Assembly (NCBI RefSeq): GCF_000154725.1
Contig: NZ_DS544873.1
Coordinates: 1,705,661 to 1,769,660, forward strand
Direction: 5' to 3'
DNA from: Kordia algicida OT-1
Lineage (GTDB): Bacteria > Bacteroidota > Bacteroidia > Flavobacteriales > Flavobacteriaceae
Length of the DNA stretch: 64,000 nt
The notes under the pieces are model-generated. The model was not told where the DNA came from. It did not search any database and was given only the letters and a program-made list of their open reading frames with translations. Both the position numbers and the translations under genes were made by a program. The first letter of the stretch is position 1, and every line of letters begins with the position of its first letter. This document shows positions 27,363 through 35,502 of the stretch, piece after piece.

Positions 27363-27767
27363 ATGAACAAAGTCAAAATTAAAGTTTATAACAAAAAAGA
27401 GAAAGTAACCACTACTCTTTATGTTAATCAATTATCTAAAAATAAATTTCGGATGATTGACAATGACTTCTGCAATCCTAAATTGACTTTAGGGACGGAA
27501 TTTGAAACAAAAATAAATGTGGAACAAAAACACGAAATAATAAAAATCACAAAAGAATCGGAGTTCATTACTCGTAGATTTATATTAACACCAAACCATA
27601 AAGAATCTGACTATCTAATGATAGGAGAAGAATTGACAAAAAGAGGCGGATTTTGGCAAGTTGACCTTGGTAGCATTGCGACTGTAAATATTCCAAAGGA
27701 TTTCGAATTTGACATTGACCAAGTCATCAAAGAATTGGACTTAAATCTGGTGGAAATAACCGAATGA
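27363..27767 (+). CDS. Hypothetical protein following the junction element
   Basis: A 134-residue soluble protein with a basic N-terminal half (MNKVKIKVYNKKEKVTTTLYV) and a C-terminal region with PKDFEFDIDQVIKELDLNLVEI. It starts 4 bases after the junction element. I do not recognise the family. If it were another cassette it should end with the mirror of GTTATACGCAAGC; I do not find that downstream, so any such unit is incomplete. Confidence 0.5.
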   Translation: MNKVKIKVYNKKEKVTTTLYVNQLSKNKFRMIDNDFCNPKLTLGTEFETKINVEQKHEIIKITKESEFITRRFILTPNHKESDYLMIGEELTKRGGFWQVDLGSIATVNIPKDFEFDIDQVIKELDLNLVEITE

Positions 27768-27898
27768 AATACTTTAAACGAAATTGGAATGAAACCCGTG
27801 GAGACCAATACAACTAAACCTACACAAAACCATCACAATTCATTAAAATTATACAAAAGAAGTCTTTATCTTGCATTTAAAAATTTTTGCCAATTAAA

Positions 27899-28816
27899 AT
27901 GGAAGCTATTATTACCGTTGTAGGCTTTTTGGGAACAGGAAAAACTACATTGTTAAAAAATTTGACAACTAATTATATTAATAAAGGTTGGAAACCCTTT
28001 GTTATTCTTAATGATTACGAAAATGCACATCTTGATGCACAACAGTTTACTGAACAAATTGCACCAAAACAAGTAAAAGCGCTTAGCGGAAGCTGTATTT
28101 GTTGTAGTGGCATCAATGAATTAAGAGATTTTGTCAATAGAATTCCTGTGCGAACGAAAGGAATTACACTTATTGAAGCCAATGGTACTTCAGATGCCTG
28201 TTCGCTTATGAGTTTTCTTGGTGTTGGACTTAACGATAGATTTCTTCCACCGATTCAAATTTCTGTAGTCGATGTTAAAAATTGGCAAAAAAGAGGTGAA
28301 TACAATGAACTTGAATCAAATCAAATTCAAGTATCTTCTTTGATTGTGCTGACGCATACTGAAAATATACCCAAGGAAAGATTAAATTTTGTGATTCGTA
28401 ACATTCAAAAATTCAATCCATTGGCAGAAATTATAAATACCGATAAAATTGATATTTCGCTTATTCCAAAACTCTCTCCGTCTAAAAACAATGCCAAAAA
28501 GTTAGATCATTTAAAAGCACATTGGTCTTCATGTTCCTCAGATTTACCAAACTTACCAAATTTAGACTGTATTTATGATATTTGCAATGCGCTGCCAAAA
28601 ACCATTTTACGCGTAAAAGGCTGCACCCAAATTGGCAAAAACACTAAGTTTACATACTTTGAACGTACGCCAAATGGTAAAGTAACTGTTAGACCTTTTA
28701 ATGGAATACCAATAACAGGTGCTAAACTCCTAACTATAGGACCTGGGAGTGAACCAGAATTACTTGAAAATGCCATTAATATTAGTTTACTTAAACATAA
28801 TGAAGTTAGTAACTAA
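27899..28816 (+). CDS. COG0523 (CobW/YeiR-type) GTPase
   Basis: A 305-residue P-loop GTPase. Walker A GFLGTGKTT spans residues 9-17 and the family's C-x-C-C metal motif is C66-I-C68-C69 in LSGSCICCSG. A T-H-T-E segment near 146-149 sits where the T/NKxD motif is usual. The C-terminal domain carries LRVKGCTQIGKN. COG0523 proteins are metallochaperones or metal-insertion GTPases; the client here is unknown. The ATG at 27899 is preferred over a TTG at 27887. It is convergent with the LodB-like gene. Confidence 0.85.
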   Translation: MEAIITVVGFLGTGKTTLLKNLTTNYINKGWKPFVILNDYENAHLDAQQFTEQIAPKQVKALSGSCICCSGINELRDFVNRIPVRTKGITLIEANGTSDACSLMSFLGVGLNDRFLPPIQISVVDVKNWQKRGEYNELESNQIQVSSLIVLTHTENIPKERLNFVIRNIQKFNPLAEIINTDKIDISLIPKLSPSKNNAKKLDHLKAHWSSCSSDLPNLPNLDCIYDICNALPKTILRVKGCTQIGKNTKFTYFERTPNGKVTVRPFNGIPITGAKLLTIGPGSEPELLENAINISLLKHNEVSN

Positions 28817-28903
28817 AAATAAAAATCTTACAAAGAAATGAATTTGGACTGCGCTAGATTTGACATTTCATAAAGAATCTAAAAATTACATTCAGATTAT
28901 TAT

Positions 28904-29980
28904 CTAAAAAAACCGCTCCCAAAAAACTTCATCTTTCCAACGCGTTTCCTGACGATACAACTCATTTTTAGATTGTAAATACTGCTGAAAGATGGCTTGC
29001 ATCGTTTTATCATATTCAAAAAAAGTATCTGGATCTGCTTCCAAAAGTTTTTTTTCAATCGTTGTTGCTGCTTTTGCAGATATAAACAATGCATTGGTAA
29101 TTCCGTGAGAAGACAACGGATCAAAAGACATTGCGGCATCGCCGAGAGCGAGCCAGTTACTTCCTGCCGTTTCATTGGCTACGGACGAATTTGCATTTCC
29201 ACCTTTGAACTTTATATTGTCTGTTTCTATTAAAAAATCTTTTAAATATGTTGTTTCCGCCAATGCAGTTTTCCATTGCGAAACTTCTTTGAGTTTGGAT
29301 AGGATTTCGTGTCCTTTGTGCGTGTAAATGGTGCAGATATTTTCTGTTTCGTTCAGCGCAGAGACAATTCCCCAACCTTCTTTGAAACTTTCCACATAGA
29401 CTTCGTGTGTGAGTTTTGGATGTTTTATTTTTGGAATGTGACAACTTACTGCAACCAATTCGTCATGAATGGTACTTTGAATATTCAGTTTTTGTAATAC
29501 CGCACGATTTCTTCCTGTCGCATCTACCAAAATTTTTCCCTGAACCATTTTAATTCCATCATTTTTTGCCAAAACAACCGTGTTTCCGTGTGCTTCATGA
29601 ATGATTTCAAATCCTTTACTGTACGAAATCATGTGTTGTTTTATTTCCGTACGAAGCGTTTCTAAAGTTTGATGTTTGTTAATTTTCAAACCATTTTTAA
29701 ATGGATTCTGATGGTAAAAATTAATATCCGTTACACGCGAACTTCCCCACATAGAATGATATCCGTAGGTTTTTCGATACGCATTTTCTTCAAATACCGA
29801 AAGTAGTTTCAATTGTTGCAATAAAGGCATTGCCGATGGCGGTAACGTTTCTCCCAAGGCAAAAGGTGGTTTCTCTACTTTTCTGTGCAACAGCGTAAAC
29901 GAAATTCCTTTACGTTGCAAAAGCACTGCAAGCGTAATGCCTGCAATGCCATTGCCTATAATAATTACTTCTTTTGTCAT
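28904..29980 (-). CDS. LodB-like FAD-dependent oxidoreductase
   Basis: A 358-residue flavoprotein of the tryptophan-halogenase/geranylgeranyl-reductase superfamily. GNGIAG at residues 9-14 binds ADP; WLALGDAAMSFDPLSSHGITNAL near 260-283 is the conserved second motif, close to that of LodB, which is needed for cofactor maturation in LodA quinoproteins. It lies downstream of the LodA-like gene on the same strand (280 bases apart), matching lodAB order. The start was set at the ATG at 29980 rather than the TTG at 30007. Confidence 0.78.
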   Translation of the reverse strand: MTKEVIIIGNGIAGITLAVLLQRKGISFTLLHRKVEKPPFALGETLPPSAMPLLQQLKLLSVFEENAYRKTYGYHSMWGSSRVTDINFYHQNPFKNGLKINKHQTLETLRTEIKQHMISYSKGFEIIHEAHGNTVVLAKNDGIKMVQGKILVDATGRNRAVLQKLNIQSTIHDELVAVSCHIPKIKHPKLTHEVYVESFKEGWGIVSALNETENICTIYTHKGHEILSKLKEVSQWKTALAETTYLKDFLIETDNIKFKGGNANSSVANETAGSNWLALGDAAMSFDPLSSHGITNALFISAKAATTIEKKLLEADPDTFFEYDKTMQAIFQQYLQSKNELYRQETRWKDEVFWERFF

Positions 29981-30011
29981 TTTATAAAATGATGATATTC
30001 GTGTCAAAGCA

Positions 30012-30048
30012 CTTCTCGATACACCAAATCACAGATTTGGCACTCGAA
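30012..30048 (+). repeat. Dispersed intergenic hairpin repeat, copy A
   Basis: CTTCTCGATACA, a 7-base stem CCAAATC/GATTTGG with loop ACA, then CACTCGAA. Same layout as copy B (44358-44404) and, inverted, copy C (61289-61336). The remainder of this spacer (30049-30260) holds degenerate GCGAAG/GATCTAAAA words and no gene. Confidence 0.75.
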
Positions 30049-30260
30049 ATGAAGATTGGAAATACTAACTGTCAAATTTAAAATTATAAAGCATTGTAAA
30101 AACATTCGCGAAGCAATCTATTTTAATTTGTCAATTTGAAAAATGTATCAATGAAGTTTCTAACGAAAAACAAAATACTTTTTAAAACTAACTAACAGCT
30201 AAAAGCGAAGTCTAACAGCGTAAGCGATCTAAAATCTAACAACAAAGCGATTCTAAAACC

Positions 30261-32375
30261 TTATTTTTTCATACTTTTTGAATCATACGCTACATAGACT
30301 AAGTTTGGAATTCCATCAATATCTTCTTCCAATCTTCTTCCCGTAACGACTCCGATGTCTTTCCATTGATACACCATATTGATGAGTCCGTTCATGTATC
30401 CACCTTCTGCATGATATCCAATAAATCCTGTATCTGCCGTATGCAACCACGCTAAACGATTTGCATAAATATTACGTTTGGTACTCGGTAAAATATTCGG
30501 ATCTTTTAGTTTTTCATAACTATCTGATGGTAAAACAAATACTGGTAAATTTGCTGCCCACCACGAAGGAACTGGATATTGTTCTTCAACATATACTGCC
30601 TGACAACTTCCTGCATCCGATTGCCACGGAATTCCCATCCATTTTGTCATATCACCTGGTGTAACTTTCCAAAACCAAGCGGTTTCACTGTCTGGCTTCA
30701 TAGAGTTGCGTACATCATCGGAAGTCATCGAGAAACCAAAGTCATTATAAAAAATTTCTTTTTGTTCTTCTTTAGAAGCTGCATTCAAGCGTACTTCACG
30801 TAAACCGTATGCTCCAATTTTTAGATTGCCATCATCAACAATAAATTGATAGGTTTCGTTATTTTCAGAATATAATTGCTTATGACGCATTGGCCATGTC
30901 AATTCTACTCCAGGATGAAATCCGCCACCATATAAGGTTTCTAAAACGGCTCTTGTCATCAACAAAGGTTTGCGTTTTTCATCTGTAGCAGATTTCAAAA
31001 ACATATCTCGATAAAATGCGCCCATTTCGTCCATATCTTTAAAATCAAAACTTGGTGGCGAATAGAAATTTCCATCACGCCATTGTCTGAGTTGTTCATA
31101 AATCATCGGTGGAATGGCAAACCATTGTGCTGGACTTCCTGGATAATCGATGGCATCACCAGGATAATATGGTAGTTTTAATTCGGCTGTTCCGCTTCCG
31201 CGATTGACCAAATCTGTTTTATTTTTACTTGGGATAATTGGTTCGTTCGACATGTTGTACGCAGGATTTCGGAACATGTTAAAAATCTTTTCACGCACCG
31301 CATCTGCTTCTGCTTTTGGCTCTTTTTTGTAGATGTATTTAAATTCATCTTTTGCAATCAATTCATCAATAGTTTCTTTAAAAGAAGGTGCTAAAAAGTC
31401 TCCCAAATTTACCCATTGCATTCTGTATAAACGGTACATCATTGGGAAAACTGTTGCCAATTCTGGTATGTGAGATTCATTCGCAGCTCCAGTAATTAAG
31501 TCAAACATTGTAGAAAGTGGTTGAATTTGTGGAGCATAATCTGGCGGAGCAGATGCAACCCACGCAGAAGATTGTGCATCATCAAGTTTGTATTCTTCTC
31601 CTGAGTCTCTTTTACGAATGGTTGCCGTAACACGTCCATCACAAATATCATCATACCAATTGGAATTATCAGCGAAATCTGTATTTAGATCAGAAGGATT
31701 TAACGCCGCAGAAATTCCATCAGCTCCGTAAAAAATTAGCGTTCCGTCATCGTCGTATTCAACCGTTCCTAAATTTACTTCTTTTTCATCAACATTCATG
31801 CGTTTTGCCAACATGCTAAATTCGCTTTCCGACATTCTAGAAGAAGGAAATTGTCCTTTAATTTCTTTGCGTTTTGCATTTTCGCCAACACTTACCATTT
31901 TTGGATGGTTGACCAAATCTTTACGATAATCATATCCGCCTTCGGTACGCAATTCTTGATTTAAGACATTCGGATTTCTGTAAGAAGCACTAATGCCTGG
32001 TGCAAGTTTGTCTTTTGCAAAATTTGGCGATAAGTTCTGGTGATCTTCTAGTACTACAGATAAATCTAAACTATTGTTGAAATCGTACCAAAATGGTTTC
32101 TTGTTGGCGACTTCTACAGACCATTCAATGTCAAAATCGTCTGTATTAATTTGTCGCGTCGGATTTCCATGATCGTCACATTCATAAATATAGAAACGTT
32201 GTGCTTGTTTCTTTAAACGTCCATCACGCGTCAAATAATTTTGATCGGTTTCGTATAAATTTGCCCAAGGAATTTCGGGACTAAAAATAACTTCTTCTTT
32301 CGTTGCAGGACCGTTTCCGAGTCGTGCAATTCCGATAGAAGGATAAATTCTAAATTTTGGAGTTGTATTTGCCAT
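30261..32375 (-). CDS. LodA-like quinoprotein (CTQ-dependent oxidase family)
   Basis: A 704-residue cytosolic protein of the LodA/GoxA family. The start YPSIGIARLGNG (11-22), WYDDICDGRVTA (240-251), PGVELTW (488-494) and GDMTKWMGIPWQSD (574-587) match the family. Known members are L-lysine or glycine oxidases using cysteine tryptophylquinone made from one Cys and one Trp. The predicted Trp is W584; the position expected to hold the Cys, seven residues before the PG-x-E motif, is L481. The only cysteines I see are C66, C245 and C591. It may therefore lack the standard cofactor. Confidence 0.85.
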   Translation of the reverse strand: MANTTPKFRIYPSIGIARLGNGPATKEEVIFSPEIPWANLYETDQNYLTRDGRLKKQAQRFYIYECDDHGNPTRQINTDDFDIEWSVEVANKKPFWYDFNNSLDLSVVLEDHQNLSPNFAKDKLAPGISASYRNPNVLNQELRTEGGYDYRKDLVNHPKMVSVGENAKRKEIKGQFPSSRMSESEFSMLAKRMNVDEKEVNLGTVEYDDDGTLIFYGADGISAALNPSDLNTDFADNSNWYDDICDGRVTATIRKRDSGEEYKLDDAQSSAWVASAPPDYAPQIQPLSTMFDLITGAANESHIPELATVFPMMYRLYRMQWVNLGDFLAPSFKETIDELIAKDEFKYIYKKEPKAEADAVREKIFNMFRNPAYNMSNEPIIPSKNKTDLVNRGSGTAELKLPYYPGDAIDYPGSPAQWFAIPPMIYEQLRQWRDGNFYSPPSFDFKDMDEMGAFYRDMFLKSATDEKRKPLLMTRAVLETLYGGGFHPGVELTWPMRHKQLYSENNETYQFIVDDGNLKIGAYGLREVRLNAASKEEQKEIFYNDFGFSMTSDDVRNSMKPDSETAWFWKVTPGDMTKWMGIPWQSDAGSCQAVYVEEQYPVPSWWAANLPVFVLPSDSYEKLKDPNILPSTKRNIYANRLAWLHTADTGFIGYHAEGGYMNGLINMVYQWKDIGVVTGRRLEEDIDGIPNLVYVAYDSKSMKK

Positions 32376-32398
32376 AATATGGTGGTTTTTAAGTTGCC

Positions 32399-32406
32399 TA
32401 AAGATA
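32399..32406 (-). promoter_or_regulatory. -7-like box TATCTTTA for the LodA-like gene
   Basis: Minus-strand TATCTTTA, one mismatch from TAnnTTTG, 24 bases upstream of the ATG at 32375. Confidence 0.35.
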
Positions 32407-32520
32407 AATTTAGTGACACTTTTATACTAGCGTATTTTTACCTGTTTTTTAGCTATTGAAGTAATCACCTGTCTCCTATTTTCCTAATTGACCATTTTTT
32501 TCATGTCCTAATTTTGGAAG

Positions 32521-32552
32521 GAGAACCGCAAAAAAAGGTTCTCTTTTGTTTT
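32521..32552 (+). terminator. Orphan Rho-independent terminator
   Basis: GAGAACC/GGTTCTC stem with a 9-base loop and TTTTGTTTTT tail, oriented for plus-strand transcription. No plus-strand gene precedes it: the LodA-like gene starts leftwards at 32375. In the 362-base gap 32376-32737 the only other features are the LodA -7 box and motif copy 2. Confidence 0.55.
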
Positions 32553-32624
32553 TCGTTGTTTATGAGTTTGTTTGTTGTCTGAACAAAGCTTGCCGAAATG
32601 TAGAATCTTTTTTTATTTAGGAGA

Positions 32625-32670
32625 ATTACGGAAAACCACATAGTTCTATTTTGATCTTGTTTTATTTTTG
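32625..32670 (+). promoter_or_regulatory. Promoter-proximal motif, copy 2, with -7 box
   Basis: ATTACGGAAAACCACAT at 32625-32641 and a perfect -7 box TATTTTTG at 32663-32670, 21 bases between them. It drives the RNase H gene (ATG at 32738) and supports that start, since a TTG at 32687 would be barely downstream of transcription start. See copy 1 at 26415. Confidence 0.5.
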
Positions 32671-32737
32671 TTAGAATAAAAAAAAGTTGATATATAGGTT
32701 TATATTATACACTTCTTTATTAAATTTTACTAATAAC

Positions 32738-33376
32738 ATGAGCAAGAAAAAAAAGAAATATTATGTTGTTTGGAAAGGTGCCAAAACAGGAATTTTAGAA
32801 TCTTGGGAAGAATGCAAAAAATCAATTCATGGTTTTAAAGGTGCAGAATACAAATCATTCAAGACTATTGAACTTGCCAAAAAAGCATATTCTGGAAATT
32901 ATAACGAGTATAAGGGCAAAACGATATTCGAAAGCACGCTAACAGAGGGACAAATTAAATTAATTGGAGAACCAAATTTAGAATCCGTTTCCGTTGATGC
33001 TGCTTGTAGCGGTAATCCTGGTATAGTAGAATATAAATGTGTTGAAACTAAGACAAAAGATGAAATTTTTTATTTTGGTCCGTTGTATGAATCAACTAAT
33101 AATATTGGTGAATTCTTAGGATTAGTTCACACTCTTGCACACATGAAAAAAGTTAATGACAAAAGACCAATATATACAGATAGTAGAATAGCTATGAATT
33201 GGGTAAAAAATAAAACATGTAGAACTGATCTTGAAAAGAACGACAAAAACAGGAAATCATTTGAGCTTATAGAAAGAGCTATTAAATGGCTGAAAACAAA
33301 TAAAATTGAAAACAAAATTTTAAAATGGGAAACCAAAGCTTGGGGAGAGATTCCTGCAGACTTTGGTCGAAAATAA
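32738..33376 (+). CDS. Viroplasmin-domain ribonuclease H
   Basis: A 212-residue two-domain protein. Residues 8-51 (YYVVWKGAKTGIL, FKGAEYKSFKTIELAKKAY) form a caulimovirus viroplasmin-like RNA/DNA-hybrid-binding domain as in eukaryotic RNase H1; residues 82-212 form an RNase H domain with D87 (SVDAACSGNPG), E125, D148 (YTDS) and D208 as the probable metal-binding set. It would cleave RNA in RNA-DNA hybrids in the cytosol. The ATG at 32738 follows the promoter; upstream in-frame codons are hydrophobic filler. Confidence 0.85.
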   Translation: MSKKKKKYYVVWKGAKTGILESWEECKKSIHGFKGAEYKSFKTIELAKKAYSGNYNEYKGKTIFESTLTEGQIKLIGEPNLESVSVDAACSGNPGIVEYKCVETKTKDEIFYFGPLYESTNNIGEFLGLVHTLAHMKKVNDKRPIYTDSRIAMNWVKNKTCRTDLEKNDKNRKSFELIERAIKWLKTNKIENKILKWETKAWGEIPADFGRK

Positions 33377-33549
33377 ATTATAAAAATAGTTGATTCTCAA
33401 AATAAATAAATTCTGCATTATATTTTGATTAACTGAGAATGTGAAAATTTAAAATAACGAATACAAAATACATGAACTTTATAGACTATTAAACTAAAAT
33501 TAACAAATCATTCGCAACCCAAAATCACCATAAAATAAAATTAAACGTT

Positions 33550-33557
33550 TATATTTG
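33550..33557 (+). promoter_or_regulatory. -7 box TATATTTG for the BatA-like operon
   Basis: A perfect TAnnTTTG match 19 bases before the ATG at 33577. ATTTGAACAAAT (33553-33564) is a 12-base palindrome overlapping it. Confidence 0.5.
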
Positions 33558-33576
33558 AACAAATGTTTATTTAGGA

Positions 33577-35502
33577 ATGCAATTCAAATACCCAGAAGTA
33601 CTTTACGCGCTATTTTTACTCCTTATTCCTATTCTCGTTCACTTATTTCAATTACGCCGATTTGAAAAAACAGCGTTTACAAACGTAAAGTTTCTTCAAA
33701 ATGTGATTCTGCAAACTCGAAAGAGTTCACAATTAAAGAAATGGCTGATTCTTTGTACGCGATTGCTCGCGCTTGCCGCCTTAGTTTTTGCCTTTGCACA
33801 ACCGTATTTTGCCAATCGTGATATTGTAAAAACAGAGAAAGAAACGGTCATTTATCTCGATAATTCGTTTAGTATGGAAACGAAAGGCGAAAAAGGCGCT
33901 TTGCTCAAACGTGCCGTGCAAGAATTACTCAATACAGTTCCTGAAAATGAAGAAATCTCTATTTTTACGAATACGGAAACCTTCAAAAATACCACAATCA
34001 AAAGTATTCGAAATGAATTGTTACAACTCGAGTATTCGCACCAACAAGAAGCAATTCCAAGCGTAATTTTAAAAGGAAGAAAATTATTTTCTAAACAAAA
34101 GAATTCTGTAAAAAACCTGATTCTCATTTCAGATTTTCAACAAAACGAACAACTCTCTGTTCGAAACGATAGTACATTCACTACAAATTATATTCAGCTA
34201 AAACCTGCAAACGCCAATAATATTGCGCTAGACAGTCTGTACATTGCCGAACAAGACGCTAATGCAGTAAAAATTGCAGTAATTTTAAAAAATTCGGGCA
34301 TTCCCGTGCAAGATGTTCCTGTTTCGTTATACGATGGCGGAAGTTTGATTGCAAAATCATCAGTAGATTTAGATACACAAAATACGTCAGAAGTTAGCTT
34401 TTCAATTCCTTCTAATAAAGTGATTCAAGGTGAAATTCGGATCGATGACAATTCATTGCAATTCGACAATAAACTGTTTTTCAACATCAATGCGCCACAA
34501 AAAATAAATGTGTTAGCGATTAACGAAGCTGATGATGCATTTTTAAAGAAATTATATACTGATGACGAATTTAAGCTGATTTCTTCACCATTGAATCAAC
34601 TGAATTACAACGAAATCGCGACACAACAATTGATCGTTCTCAACGAACTAAAAACCATTCCGAATCCGTTGTTAACAGCCCTGAAAAGTTTCAAACAAAA
34701 CGGCGGCTCACTCGTGATTATTCCCGCAAAGGAAAGCAATCTGCAAAGTTATAATGATCTTTTAAAAACAAATAATTTCAGTTCTTTTCAACAAGTACCA
34801 AACGCAACCGAAAAGAAAATTACCAAAATTAACTTTTCGCATCCGTTGTTTACCAATGTATTTGAAAAACAAGTAACGAATTTTCAATATCCGAAAGTCA
34901 ACGATTATTATAGTATTGGTTCAACTGCCGCAGTTTTACGCCTTGAAAATAATTTACCGTTTTTACTCGCAAACAACGAAACCTATGTGTTTACGGCGCC
35001 AATCAATAATGAAAATTCAAACTTTAAAAATTCGCCATTAATCGTTCCGATTCTATATAATATTGGGAAAAACAGCTTGCAATTAACGAATTTATATTAC
35101 ACATTAGGAAAAGAAAATACGTTTGATGTGCAAACGTCGCTCGGGCAAGATGCTGTGTTGTCTATCGCGAAAGCAGATGAAGAATTTATTCCGTTGCAAC
35201 AGACAAATAATAACAAAGTTCGCTTGACAACGGACGAATTTCCTTCAGAAGCTGGAATTTACAGCATTAAAAATCAAGATACTGAATTGCAACAAATTAG
35301 TTACAATTTTGACCGAAAAGAAAGTACATTACAATATCATAATATGGCGCAAAGTTATCCAAATCAAACGCACACAACCGTAGCGCAATTCTTTGAAGAT
35401 TTAAAAAATGAACAGTCGGTTGCGTCGCTTTGGAAATGGTTTGTTATTTTTGCACTACTATTTTTATGTATTGAAATTTTGATTTTAAAATTCGTCAAAT
35501 GA
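33577..35502 (+). CDS. BatA/vWA-domain membrane protein
   Basis: A 641-residue protein with the N-terminal BatA domain (two hydrophobic segments at about 8-25 and 57-80, with LIPILVHLFQLRR between), a von Willebrand A-like region beginning at YLDNSFSM (MIDAS-type D-x-S-x-S with N, about 93-100), a long periplasmic region and a final membrane segment (about 617-638). Similar proteins are annotated as aerotolerance regulators. It heads a four-gene operon, overlapping the next gene by 4 bases (ATGA). Confidence 0.85.
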   Translation: MQFKYPEVLYALFLLLIPILVHLFQLRRFEKTAFTNVKFLQNVILQTRKSSQLKKWLILCTRLLALAALVFAFAQPYFANRDIVKTEKETVIYLDNSFSMETKGEKGALLKRAVQELLNTVPENEEISIFTNTETFKNTTIKSIRNELLQLEYSHQQEAIPSVILKGRKLFSKQKNSVKNLILISDFQQNEQLSVRNDSTFTTNYIQLKPANANNIALDSLYIAEQDANAVKIAVILKNSGIPVQDVPVSLYDGGSLIAKSSVDLDTQNTSEVSFSIPSNKVIQGEIRIDDNSLQFDNKLFFNINAPQKINVLAINEADDAFLKKLYTDDEFKLISSPLNQLNYNEIATQQLIVLNELKTIPNPLLTALKSFKQNGGSLVIIPAKESNLQSYNDLLKTNNFSSFQQVPNATEKKITKINFSHPLFTNVFEKQVTNFQYPKVNDYYSIGSTAAVLRLENNLPFLLANNETYVFTAPINNENSNFKNSPLIVPILYNIGKNSLQLTNLYYTLGKENTFDVQTSLGQDAVLSIAKADEEFIPLQQTNNNKVRLTTDEFPSEAGIYSIKNQDTELQQISYNFDRKESTLQYHNMAQSYPNQTHTTVAQFFEDLKNEQSVASLWKWFVIFALLFLCIEILILKFVK

